Assembly (NCBI GenBank): GCA_036654655.1
Contig: JAVVRP010000017.1
Span: forward strand, 1 to 13,860
Length of the DNA: 13,860 nt
Origin: JAVVRP01 sp036654655
GTDB taxonomy: Bacteria; Bacillota; Clostridia; Christensenellales; UBA1242
Reading direction: 5' to 3'
Shown here: one piece after another, positions 1 through 5,947 of the stretch
Numbering within the stretch: position 1 is the stretch's first letter
Layout: the number at the start of each line of letters is the position of its first letter
Made by a program: the position numbers and the translations under genes
Notes under the pieces: model-generated
Told to the model about the DNA's origin: nothing
Database searches by the model: none
The model's input: the letters and a program-made list of their open reading frames with translations, nothing else

Positions 1-379
1 GAATAATTTTGTTTTCAATTATTTCAATAACATTTTGACCATTAACAATGGCAAATTTGACGATTGAAGTGCAATTTTTGGGCAAAACAACAGCAGTTAT
101 TTTGCATTGAGTTTCATTTATGTCAATATCTATGTGTGATGGAACAATCAGGTCTTGTGCATATGGCGATGCAGAAATATGCTTGTCGTCTTTTTTGTTA
201 TCTTCGGGCAAGGTTGTGTCACCAGTCAAAATTTCTGTGGAGATGTCCTTTTTTAAGCAATTTGCAGGCTTTGAGCATGCAGAAAGGCAAAAAGTTGATA
301 AAAAAATGACCGCTAATAGCCCCGATTTTAAAATACAATTAAAAAAAGAGTGGCTTTTTAAATTGGTTAAAAACTTCAT
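1..379 (-). CDS. Putative lipoprotein, 5' part only (runs off the left edge)
   Basis: This partial gene starts at the ATG at 379-377 and leaves 126 readable residues. It begins with a lipoprotein signal peptide: a basic start (MKFLTNLKSH), a hydrophobic stretch at about residues 20-31 and a lipobox L-S-A-C with the lipidated cysteine at residue 35. The protein should therefore be exported by Sec and anchored to the outer face of the membrane. The mature part begins with a polar linker rich in D, K and T and continues into a region of alternating hydrophobic residues that looks like beta structure (around CKITAVVLPKNC). I recognise no family. No Shine-Dalgarno sequence precedes the ATG, and a consensus promoter lies so close that the mRNA may be leaderless. 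Overlapping plus-strand frames are shadows of this gene. Confidence 0.75.
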   Translation of the reverse strand, partial: MKFLTNLKSHSFFNCILKSGLLAVIFLSTFCLSACSKPANCLKKDISTEILTGDTTLPEDNKKDDKHISASPYAQDLIVPSHIDIDINETQCKITAVVLPKNCTSIVKFAIVNGQNVIEIIENKII

Positions 380-387
380 ATAGAAAC

Positions 388-416
388 ATATTAAATATTA
401 TGTCATATTTTGTCAA
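388..416 (-). promoter_or_regulatory. Sigma-A promoter of the lipoprotein gene
   Basis: On the minus strand a perfect -35 TTGACA (416-411) is separated by 17 bases from the -10 TAATAT (393-388). Transcription should begin near 380-382, only one to three bases before the ATG at 379, which would give an essentially leaderless mRNA. Confidence 0.65.
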
Positions 417-650
417 TCAAAAATACACTTTTTTACAAATAAATTGCAAAAAACATTTATTTTTTAAAGTTTAATTTAATAATTGCTTTTTAAATGCAAT
501 AATAGCATATATTCATTTTTTTTAAATAAAGTTTTCATTAATTTTTTTTGTAACAAAAAAAATTAAATTCAGTTTGTTTTAAATTAAATTTAAAGTTATT
601 TTTAAAACTGTTAACGCAAATAAAATTTTTGTTTATTTTAAATTAAAATT

Positions 651-679
651 TTGTTAAAAAAACAACATACTGTTATAAT
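651..679 (+). promoter_or_regulatory. Possible sigma-A promoter with no gene downstream
   Basis: TTGTTA (651-656) is followed after 17 bases by a perfect TATAAT (674-679). Initiation would be near 686. No coding frame follows; the next element is the hairpin at 705-745, so any product would be a short RNA of about 60 bases. In DNA this AT-rich the match could be accidental. Confidence 0.35.
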
Positions 680-704
680 GAAAGGTTGACATTATTTAAG
701 GGTT

Positions 705-745
705 AAAAAACCACCGCATTACATTATGTGAAACAGTGGCTTTTT
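705..745. terminator. Probable bidirectional terminator after the 291-residue gene
   Basis: CCAC (711-714) pairs with GTGG (736-739), and five A residues at 705-709 can pair with five T residues at 741-745, so a T run follows the stem in either direction. The GC part is only four pairs and the loop is long (21 bases), so the hairpin is weak. It lies about 65 bases beyond the stop codon of the minus-strand gene ending at 812. Confidence 0.45.
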
Positions 746-811
746 AATATATTATTTTTTGATTTTAAAATTTTTAACAAATTTAATTATTTATTTGCAA
801 CATATTATTTA

Positions 812-1687
812 TTAAACACCAACTGTGTTAAGTTTTGATTGCATTGCACTTTCTAGTTTAGAAATGCTGTTAGTCATGTCTTTAACAGATTTATTAATTG
901 CTAAAAGTTGTTCTGAGTTTACACCAGGGATGGCAAGCATTGCTTGAATTTTTTCACCTTCTGCATTTAAAATGTGTGAAATTCCAGTTTGTTCAAGCGC
1001 CACAGATTCAACAAGGCTTGAAACAGAAGTTTCAAATGGGTCAATTATAATACCGTAAGTTACTGCATCTAATTCACTTGTTATAATTCGCGTTGAAATG
1101 TTGTTTGGGCCTGTTGTAATGTAAACTGGACCACTTGCATGATTAACACTTGTGCCTGTGTCGGTTACAACTGTTGTGTTTAACCCACTAATGGCTGGGC
1201 CTGCTGTTGAACCTAAAACTGCTGGTAAATTTGTTAATAACAACCAAGGTGACCCATCGGTTGTTGAAATCCACTGCTCACCAATGTCTAACGTTTCAGT
1301 ATCAGCAGCAATCCATTTAAACTTTTTTTGTATTACTCCATTTGAATCCTTAACAACAATATTTTTTATATTAATTATTTCATCTTTTGAGCCAACGGTG
1401 TTTGGTGTTTGAAATAATGCAACATCGTTAGGAATTGAAGTGTATCCTGTTTGGCCAAAAGCAGAAAGTGAATAAACTGGTGTGTGCACTGCTCTAATCA
1501 GCGATGCACCACTGCCGATTCCAACAACATTTATATCAAATTCCACTGTGTAACCACCAGGAATTGAGTTTATTACGTGCACTGGTGGAGCACCAACGGC
1601 ATAAGTTGCACCCGTGCCATAAAATATCCAACCAATTTTATCTGCAAGAGGCCCACTTAAAGGGTTTGCAAATTGAACACTATTCAT
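812..1687 (-). CDS. Surface-type protein: CshA-like beta domain plus C-terminal HILNAEGEKIQ module (291 residues)
   Basis: The protein has two parts. Residues 1 to about 205 form a beta-rich domain also found at the N-terminus of the 789-residue protein at 5948-8317: both start with an (F/Y)ANP.SGP...IGW pattern and share N-N-I-V-V-K-D and GEQW followed by T-D-G. This resembles domains of Gram-positive fibrillar surface proteins (CshA-like), an assignment from memory. Residues about 215-291 are the helical module with HILNAEGEKIQAMLA and LLAINKSV. There is no signal peptide, transmembrane segment or LPXTG motif. The start is supported by AGAGG about seven bases upstream. The gene lies 16 bases after the 90-residue gene at 1704-1976 and is probably co-transcribed with it. 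Function is unknown; I infer a spore-surface structural protein. Confidence 0.8.
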   Translation of the reverse strand: MNSVQFANPLSGPLADKIGWIFYGTGATYAVGAPPVHVINSIPGGYTVEFDINVVGIGSGASLIRAVHTPVYSLSAFGQTGYTSIPNDVALFQTPNTVGSKDEIINIKNIVVKDSNGVIQKKFKWIAADTETLDIGEQWISTTDGSPWLLLTNLPAVLGSTAGPAISGLNTTVVTDTGTSVNHASGPVYITTGPNNISTRIITSELDAVTYGIIIDPFETSVSSLVESVALEQTGISHILNAEGEKIQAMLAIPGVNSEQLLAINKSVKDMTNSISKLESAMQSKLNTVGV

Positions 1688-1703
1688 ATTTTTTACCTCT
1701 TTT

Positions 1704-1976
1704 TTATGCGGTTATTTCACCGCTAAATAAATTTAATTTGTTTTGTAAAACCATTTCTAATTGACTCACAGAATTTATTGTTTCTTGAACCGATGCGTTA
1801 ACTGCAAGCAATTGGTCAGCAGTTACTCCGTGAACGGCAAGCATTGCCTGAATTTTTTCGCCTTCTGCATTTAAAATATGAGAAAGCCCAGTTTGTTCTA
1901 AGGCAACAGATTCAATTAAATCATTAATTGCTTGTTCTGTTGTTCCTGTTCCAGGAACTATTACTGGCATTGACAT
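1704..1976 (-). CDS. Stand-alone HILNAEGEKIQ module protein (90 residues), copy 1
   Basis: This small protein consists almost entirely of the module found at the C-terminus of the three large proteins nearby. It begins MSMPVIVPGTGT, then has a predicted two-helix region: ESVALEQTGLSHILNAEGEK at about residues 22-41, then QLLAVNASVQ and a C-terminal amphipathic stretch ending in NKLNLFSGEITA. There is no cysteine, signal peptide or membrane segment. AAGGAG nine bases before the ATG fixes the start, and a perfect 26-base palindrome sits just upstream of it. It pairs with the 291-residue gene 16 bases downstream. The family is known to me only from similar motifs at the ends of clostridial and bacillar collagen-like and surface proteins. 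An anchoring or oligomerising role is inferred. Confidence 0.8.
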   Translation of the reverse strand: MSMPVIVPGTGTTEQAINDLIESVALEQTGLSHILNAEGEKIQAMLAVHGVTADQLLAVNASVQETINSVSQLEMVLQNKLNLFSGEITA

Positions 1977-1993
1977 AATGTTTATCTCCTTTG

Positions 1994-2019
1994 TTTTATA
2001 TTTTTATAAAAATATAAAA
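1994..2019. repeat. Perfect 26-base palindrome abutting a ribosome binding site
   Basis: Arms of 12 bases (TTTTATATTTTT and its complement) flank a central AT, all A/T. On the minus-strand mRNA it ends three bases before the AAGGAG of the 90-residue gene starting at 1976. It could be a 5'-leader hairpin or an operator. Confidence 0.6.
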
Positions 2020-2103
2020 GTTGTTTTTTAAATAAAACTTAATTTAATAATTTGTTTTTAATATTTTTTAAATTTGATATATGATCTTAATTTAAAGTGC
2101 TAA

Positions 2104-3780
2104 TTAAATGGTTTGATATCCAACCACTTGATTTTTAACAACTTTAATTTTTTGTTTAAGAACACATTCTAGGTTGCTAATTGAATCAATTGTGTTTTGA
2201 ACACTTGTGTTAACTGAAAGCATTTGTGCAGGAGTAATATTTGGCAGTGCAAGCATTGCCTGAATTTTTTCGCCTTCTGCATTTAAAATGTGTGACAGCG
2301 CTGCTTGTTCAAGTGCGACCGAAGAAACAACATCCGTGCTAGCACGGCTAAAATTGTATAATGGACGGCGTAAAAACACAGAATTACTGTTAATTGTGTT
2401 TGAAACAATATCTCCATTAGCACTTAAAAATGCAGGATACGACCCACTTGCAACATTTTTAACAGGTGAAACACCAGTTGTTGAAACTGCATGAAACTGA
2501 ACAATTTTTGTTGAGTTGGGTGACATTGCGCCTAACGAAAAGCCTGTGTTTGGGTTGGCAGTTCCAAAACCAGTGCCACTTCCGTTAACGGTTACGCTTC
2601 CAGCAGTGAAAACAAGCGTTGGGTCAAGCAAATCTTTAAAGATTACATCACTTAAAGTTTCTGTTGATGAGTTATTAGTTACAGTAACAGTTATTGTAAC
2701 ATCTGTTCCTGGATGGATAACAGGTGGAGTTGCAGTTTTTTTAATTGTTAATAAGTTTTCAACAACTGCTTTAAACATGGAAATGTCATCAATTAAATAA
2801 TCATTTCCATTTGCAGCAGGGCCTTCGCTTAAAATTCTAACAGTAACATTGCTGTTTCCCAAAGTGTTAAACATAAAACCGTTTTGATACCATACAGGTA
2901 TTGGTGTTGCATCAACAGGGTTAACTTTTTGATAAAACAACACACTGCTATCAGGGGCTAAAACTTCTAGCGAAAGTTGTGGTTTTGAATATCCTGCTGC
3001 CGACATTAAATTCATTACCCAAGCTGATAATAAATAATTTGTATTTGTAGAAACAGGAACGTTTTGTGTAAAAATTGTTGCGCCTGGATTTGAACCATTA
3101 ATAAGCAACATTCTTCCCGTTTCAACTTTTGAAGTGTGGTCAGAAACTTGCCACCAAGGAAAAGTTACAACTTTTCTGGTGTTAATAACTGTGTAATAAC
3201 CATCTGATGGTTGGGGGTTTGTTGTGTAAATAAACCCTGGCGTAACTGTTGGATAAGGTGCTGAAACTGCGGTTGTGTTAACAATAGTTCCGCCTGGCAC
3301 TGTTCCAAACGTTCCGTTGTCTGCGGCAGTAATTAAATTAGGCCCAACAAGTGCAACACCTGTTGATGTTAATGCTTTGTTGCCAACACTGGCATCGTAA
3401 AAGTTTTGGCCTGTTAAATCAGATGCAATCACCGTTACATTTAACAAGTTTGGCGTAACTGCGTTTAAGGCATCAGCAAGTGCTGGAACAGGCACAGTTA
3501 CAATTGAAAGTGGAGGCTCTATTTCTGGTGGCAATGCCATCGGAATTGCTGAAAGAAAACTTACGGGAGTTGCGACACCTGCCGTGCCCCAAGTTTCAAC
3601 AATTTTATAAGTCCCAGCAGGCACGTTGGTAAATAAATATGCTCCCGTTGCGTCCGTTAATGCAATCACTCCTGTGCCTGTTATGGTGTTAAAAAGGGCA
3701 ACAGGAACATTTTTTAAACCAGTTCCCGGAATGCCTGTTCTTGAAGGATCGTAATAAACAAATCCTGATATATTAGACAT
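2104..3780 (-). CDS. Multidomain surface-type protein: SdrD/Cna-B-like, jellyroll-like, DUF11-like and C-terminal HILNAEGEKIQ module (558 residues)
   Basis: Domains in order are as follows. Residues 1 to about 135 are an SdrD/Cna-B-like beta sandwich (ISGFVYYDPSRTG, LTDATGAYLFTNVPAGTYKI). Residues 135-335 contain a segment resembling carbohydrate-binding jellyrolls (GPNLITAADNGTFG near its start, YLIDDISMF near its end). Residues 340-470 are a DUF11-like repeat (LTIKKTATPPVIHPGTDVTI, VTNNSSTETLSDV). From about residue 480 to the end is the shared helical module (ALSHILNAEGEKIQAML). There is no signal peptide, transmembrane helix or wall anchor although these folds are normally extracellular. 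AAAGGAG lies six bases before the ATG, with a 10-bp hairpin just upstream. The gene follows the 90-residue gene at 3841-4113 by 60 bases. I infer a structural, perhaps glycosylated, spore-surface protein; the ligand is unknown. Confidence 0.8.
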   Translation of the reverse strand: MSNISGFVYYDPSRTGIPGTGLKNVPVALFNTITGTGVIALTDATGAYLFTNVPAGTYKIVETWGTAGVATPVSFLSAIPMALPPEIEPPLSIVTVPVPALADALNAVTPNLLNVTVIASDLTGQNFYDASVGNKALTSTGVALVGPNLITAADNGTFGTVPGGTIVNTTAVSAPYPTVTPGFIYTTNPQPSDGYYTVINTRKVVTFPWWQVSDHTSKVETGRMLLINGSNPGATIFTQNVPVSTNTNYLLSAWVMNLMSAAGYSKPQLSLEVLAPDSSVLFYQKVNPVDATPIPVWYQNGFMFNTLGNSNVTVRILSEGPAANGNDYLIDDISMFKAVVENLLTIKKTATPPVIHPGTDVTITVTVTNNSSTETLSDVIFKDLLDPTLVFTAGSVTVNGSGTGFGTANPNTGFSLGAMSPNSTKIVQFHAVSTTGVSPVKNVASGSYPAFLSANGDIVSNTINSNSVFLRRPLYNFSRASTDVVSSVALEQAALSHILNAEGEKIQAMLALPNITPAQMLSVNTSVQNTIDSISNLECVLKQKIKVVKNQVVGYQTI

Positions 3781-3796
3781 TTTTTTCTCCTTTAAT

Positions 3797-3830
3797 AATT
3801 TTGCAAGATTTATAATGAATTTGCAAAATT
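3797..3830. repeat. Leader hairpin abutting the ribosome binding site of the 558-residue gene
   Basis: AATTTTGCAA (3797-3806) and TTGCAAAATT (3821-3830) form a perfect 10-bp stem with a 14-base loop. On the minus-strand mRNA the stem ends three bases before AAAGGAG (3793-3787). No T run follows in that direction, so it is not a terminator for the upstream gene. Confidence 0.6.
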
Positions 3831-3840
3831 TATTTTTTTA

Positions 3841-4113
3841 CTAAGCGTTAATTGTGCTAGAAAATAAATTTAATTTATTTTGTAAAATCATTTCAAGGTT
3901 TGTAACTGCATTAACAGTTGCTTGCACGCTTGCATTAACTGCCAAAAGTTGGTCTGCTGTTACGCCTGGCATTGCTACAAACGCTTGAATTTTTTCACCT
4001 TCTGCATTTAAAATGTGTGAAAGTCCGGTTTCTTCCAAAGCAACTGACGATATAATATCGGAAATTGCCTGTGTTCTTGTTACCGTTCCCGGTACTATTA
4101 CTGGCATTGACAT
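3841..4113 (-). CDS. Stand-alone HILNAEGEKIQ module protein (90 residues), copy 2
   Basis: A close paralogue of the protein at 1704-1976, with the same length, the same opening (MSMPVIVPGT) and the same core (LSHILNAEGEKIQ, GVTADQLLAVNASVQ). The end differs slightly (NLFSSTINA). No cysteine, signal peptide or membrane segment is present. The ribosome binding site AAAGGAG (4128-4122) is eight bases from the ATG. It is the first gene of the minus-strand group and is followed after 60 bases by the 558-residue gene carrying the same module. A sigma-K-like promoter and a 7-bp hairpin lie upstream. The role is unknown; the pairing suggests an adaptor or co-assembly subunit for its large partner. 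Confidence 0.8.
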   Translation of the reverse strand: MSMPVIVPGTVTRTQAISDIISSVALEETGLSHILNAEGEKIQAFVAMPGVTADQLLAVNASVQATVNAVTNLEMILQNKLNLFSSTINA

Positions 4114-4139
4114 ATTATTTTCTCCTTTAACTTTTAATT

Positions 4140-4161
4140 AGAAAGAAGTTTTTCTCTTTCT
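4140..4161. repeat. Leader hairpin upstream of module gene copy 2
   Basis: AGAAAGA (4140-4146) and TCTTTCT (4155-4161) form a 7-bp stem with an 8-base loop. It would lie at the very 5' end of a minus-strand transcript started from the promoter at 4166-4192, and 11 bases before the ribosome binding site. Confidence 0.45.
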
Positions 4162-4165
4162 ACTT

Positions 4166-4192
4166 CATAATATGAAAAATAGAAAAATAAGT
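4166..4192 (-). promoter_or_regulatory. Candidate sigma-K-type promoter of the minus-strand group
   Basis: On the minus strand AC (4192-4191) is followed after 16 bases by CATATTATG (4174-4166). The sigma-K consensus is AC, 16-17 bases, CATANNNTA, so only the last base differs. The -35 element carries little information, so this is suggestive only. Confidence 0.4.
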
Positions 4193-4381
4193 GATTACAC
4201 ATATTTAAAAAATACTAAAAATTTTTTAGTAATTAATAATTTATTAAAACAAACAAAACAATTTTTTATGTATCGTGTTTTATTTGCTATTATATTATAT
4301 GATAAAAAATAATATTGGCTTTACTTATATGATTGTCAATAAAAAATAACACAAATTGTTTTAATTGAATATTATTTATCA

Positions 4382-4404
4382 TAATGCAAAAATAAATAGC
4401 ATTA
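4382..4404. repeat. Leader hairpin abutting the ribosome binding site of the 120-residue gene
   Basis: TAATGC (4382-4387) pairs with GCATTA (4399-4404) around an 11-base loop. The stem ends three bases before AAGGAG (4408-4413). Confidence 0.45.
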
Positions 4405-4420
4405 ATTAAGGAGATATATA

Positions 4421-4783
4421 ATGGCAGAAAATATTAACAAAGAAGTAACGGCAGAAAATCAAACTTGTCCAGCAGTTGGTTATCAATCGGCAACAATATG
4501 TGTTCCTGTAACAATAACACCTTTTGCAAAAACTGGAATAACAGTTACAAAATGTTGTGGAAACGCAACAGTTTTGCCAGGCAGAAACACTTGCGGTGGC
4601 ATTAAAAACGGTATTTGTGCATTTACAATCAGCCAAAACATTTGTGTTGAAGTGCCTGTTGATTTTGGTGCAACAGCAACTGTTGGTGACACTTTTGTTA
4701 GTTGCAACGGTGCATCAAGTGAAGATATTTGCACTAATTGCGATAAAATAAATGTTGAAGAACCTATTAATCCACTTGCATAA
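4421..4783 (+). CDS. Small cysteine-rich beta protein (120 residues), probable spore-surface component
   Basis: A 120-residue protein with ten cysteines and no signal peptide. The core runs TICVPVTITPFAKTGITVTK, then CCG, a C-G-G-I-K-N-G-I-C turn, then FTISQNICVEVPVDFGA and VGDTFVSC. Short alternating strands suggest a compact disulfide-linked beta sandwich. The same framework recurs in the next gene. I recall similar unannotated proteins in clostridia but know no assigned function. Size, fold type and cysteines loosely resemble endospore appendage (Ena) subunits, which I cannot confirm. AAGGAG lies seven bases before the ATG. The stop is 21 bases before the next start, so the two are probably co-translated. 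Lack of an export signal fits deposition from the mother cell. Confidence 0.8.
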   Translation: MAENINKEVTAENQTCPAVGYQSATICVPVTITPFAKTGITVTKCCGNATVLPGRNTCGGIKNGICAFTISQNICVEVPVDFGATATVGDTFVSCNGASSEDICTNCDKINVEEPINPLA

Positions 4784-4804
4784 AATTTAATAAAGGAGAA
4801 TTTA

Positions 4805-5260
4805 TTGCTTTCAAATTGTAATATCATTTTAACTCAAAGCAAAAATAATTGTTGCAGTGCCGAACATATTGCATGTTACAAAAATGAAAATCCCGTGATG
4901 TGTGATGATAAAAATCCTGTGTTAAATGACAAAAATTTTATAAGTGCCGACAAAAATATTGCGTGCAACAATAAAGTATCTGTTTGTTGCAAAAACAAAA
5001 ACTTTACATGTTGCAGTTCTTATTCGCAACTAGAAAATGTTAGCGTTTCTGTTGGCTTAAAAACATTTGCAAATGTTGGAGAAATTAAAACAGAGTGTTG
5101 TGGAGGTCCAAGTGTTTGCATAACAAGTTGCAAAAAGGATTATGACGGTTGTGATTATAATGTGGTTATAACACAAACAATTTGCACAAAAATACCAATA
5201 GAATATTGCACGCAAGCAAATGTTGGAGAAACAATTGTACAGTGTAAATGTAACAATTGA
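4805..5260 (+). CDS. Cysteine-rich protein (151 residues, 19 Cys), paralogue of the preceding gene
   Basis: The start is a TTG, chosen because AAAGGAG (4792-4798) lies six bases upstream and no ATG is near. Nineteen of 151 residues are cysteine (about 13%), many in CC pairs. Residues 1 to about 72 are a low-complexity N-terminal tail with repeated D-K-N and C-K-N-K-N patterns. Residues about 75-148 repeat the framework of the 120-residue neighbour: VSVSVGLKTFANVGEIKTEC, then CGG, ITQTICTKIPIEYC and NVGETIVQC. There is no signal peptide. It is probably a disulfide-cross-linked spore-surface protein; metal binding by the N-terminal tail is an alternative. A hairpin at 5299-5337 probably ends the two-gene transcript. 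Confidence 0.75.
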   Translation: MLSNCNIILTQSKNNCCSAEHIACYKNENPVMCDDKNPVLNDKNFISADKNIACNNKVSVCCKNKNFTCCSSYSQLENVSVSVGLKTFANVGEIKTECCGGPSVCITSCKKDYDGCDYNVVITQTICTKIPIEYCTQANVGETIVQCKCNN

Positions 5261-5298
5261 TGCAGTTGAAATTTTAAATCACAAAAATGGATTTATAT

Positions 5299-5337
5299 AA
5301 GTTCAGTATGTTGTTAACATTTGTGAACTTTATTTTG
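5299..5337 (+). terminator. Probable terminator after the cysteine-rich gene pair
   Basis: AAGTTCA (5299-5305) pairs with TGAACTT (5324-5330), and inside it ATGTT pairs with AACAT around a three-base loop. An interrupted T-rich stretch (TATTTTG) follows. The stem is good but the T tract is imperfect. Confidence 0.5.
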
Positions 5338-5369
5338 TTATTTTAAATTAAAAATATGTTAGTGGTGGC

Positions 5370-5397
5370 ACAATAGTAAACGCTTTTTCATAGTATG
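5370..5397 (+). promoter_or_regulatory. Candidate sigma-K-type promoter of module gene copy 3
   Basis: AC (5370-5371) is followed after 17 bases by CATAGTATG (5389-5397), one mismatch from CATANNNTA. The -10 is nearly the same as the opposite-strand candidate at 4166-4174. Transcription would begin near 5404 and include the long hairpin at 5426-5478. Confidence 0.45.
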
Positions 5398-5425
5398 TTG
5401 TAGAAAAAATTGATGGTTTGCTTTT

Positions 5426-5478
5426 AAATATATTACATAATTTTGGCTTTTAACAGGCAAAAGTTATGTAATATATTT
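5426..5478. repeat. Long inverted repeat (15-bp perfect arms) abutting a ribosome binding site
   Basis: AAATATATTACATAA (5426-5440) and its exact complement (5464-5478) flank 23 bases whose ends continue the pairing (one G-T pair, then three A-T pairs). On the mRNA the stem stops two bases before GGAGG (5481-5485). No T run follows, so it is not an obvious terminator. It may be a leader hairpin that affects translation or stability, or a DNA operator. Confidence 0.7.
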
Positions 5479-5493
5479 ATGGAGGTAAAAATT

Positions 5494-5766
5494 ATGAGTA
5501 TGCCCGTTATAACCCCTGGCACAATAACAAGGGGAGAGGCTGTTGGCAATATTATTGAATCTATCGCATCGCAAGAATCTGGACTTTCTCACATTTTAAA
5601 TGCAGAAAGCGAAAAAATAATGGCGGTTGTGAATAATGGTGCTTCAACGGCAGAAGATTTGCTTGCAATTAATGAATCTGTTAAAAATGCAATCAGTGCT
5701 ATCACTCGTCTTGAAATGCAACTACAAGCAAAATTAAATATGTTTAACAAAACAATTTGTCAGTAA
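5494..5766 (+). CDS. Stand-alone HILNAEGEKIQ-type module protein (90 residues), copy 3
   Basis: This is the third stand-alone module protein, opening MSMPVITPGTITRGEAVGNI. Its core is altered: SHILNAESEKIMAV (S for G, M for Q), then LLAINESVKNAI. Unlike the two minus-strand copies it has a cysteine two residues from its end (NKTICQ). The start is the ATG at 5494 because GGAGG (5481-5485) is eight bases upstream. An in-frame ATG at 5443 would add 17 residues encoded by the hairpin, which I reject. It is separated from the 789-residue gene by a terminator-like hairpin but keeps the same order (module gene, then large module-bearing gene). There is no signal peptide. Anchoring or oligomerisation is inferred. 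Confidence 0.8.
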   Translation: MSMPVITPGTITRGEAVGNIIESIASQESGLSHILNAESEKIMAVVNNGASTAEDLLAINESVKNAISAITRLEMQLQAKLNMFNKTICQ

Positions 5767-5768
5767 AT

Positions 5769-5808
5769 TACCGTGGTTAATTTATTTGCATGGTATAAAC
5801 TTTTTTTT
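5769..5808 (+). terminator. Rho-independent terminator after module gene copy 3
   Basis: TACCGTG (5769-5775) pairs with CATGGTA (5789-5795), seven pairs with one G-T, around a 13-base loop. A run of eight T begins at 5801. It begins three bases after the stop codon. Confidence 0.6.
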
Positions 5809-5947
5809 AATAAATTAAAATTTAAACTTGCAATAATTATTGTTAAAGATTTTTAAATAATAACCTACAAAAATTAAAATTATATAAACAAAACTAAAAT
5901 ATTTTTAAATAATTTGGTTTATAAAAATTAAATAAAGGAGAAAAATT

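Larger units (their letters stand above)
380..811. other. AT-rich intergenic region between the lipoprotein and the 291-residue gene
   Basis: About 430 bases of extremely AT-rich DNA with no credible coding frame. It holds the lipoprotein promoter at its left end, a possible plus-strand promoter at 651-679 and a terminator-like hairpin at 705-745. Between 420 and 650 I see only homopolymer-rich A/T sequence. Confidence 0.7.
4114..4420. other. Divergent control region between the two surface-protein arms
   Basis: This 307-base AT-rich gap separates minus-strand genes starting at 4113 from plus-strand genes starting at 4421. It holds the sigma-K-like element and hairpin for the leftward arm and the hairpin at 4382-4404 before the rightward arm. 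I see no convincing promoter for the rightward gene; TTGTTT (4356) with CATAAT (4380), 18 bases apart, is the best weak sigma-A-like candidate. Confidence 0.6.

Noticed and set aside
64..383. Two overlapping plus-strand ORFs of 81 and 87 codons
   Set aside because: They are antisense to the lipoprotein gene, which has a signal peptide, lipobox and promoter; neither has a ribosome binding site or recognisable sequence.
941..4021. Repeated ~40-base DNA stretches as a CRISPR array or mobile repeat
   Set aside because: They lie in frame inside coding sequence at the same place in the module, with irregular long spacing, so they are paralogue conservation.
4406..4827. Minus-strand ORFs over the cysteine-rich genes
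   Set aside because: They are shadows of the plus-strand genes, which have strong ribosome binding sites and a shared protein framework.
5443..5493. Upstream ATG extending module gene copy 3 by 17 residues
   Set aside because: The extension is encoded by the inverted repeat, lacks a ribosome binding site and is absent from the two paralogues, which start MSMPVI.
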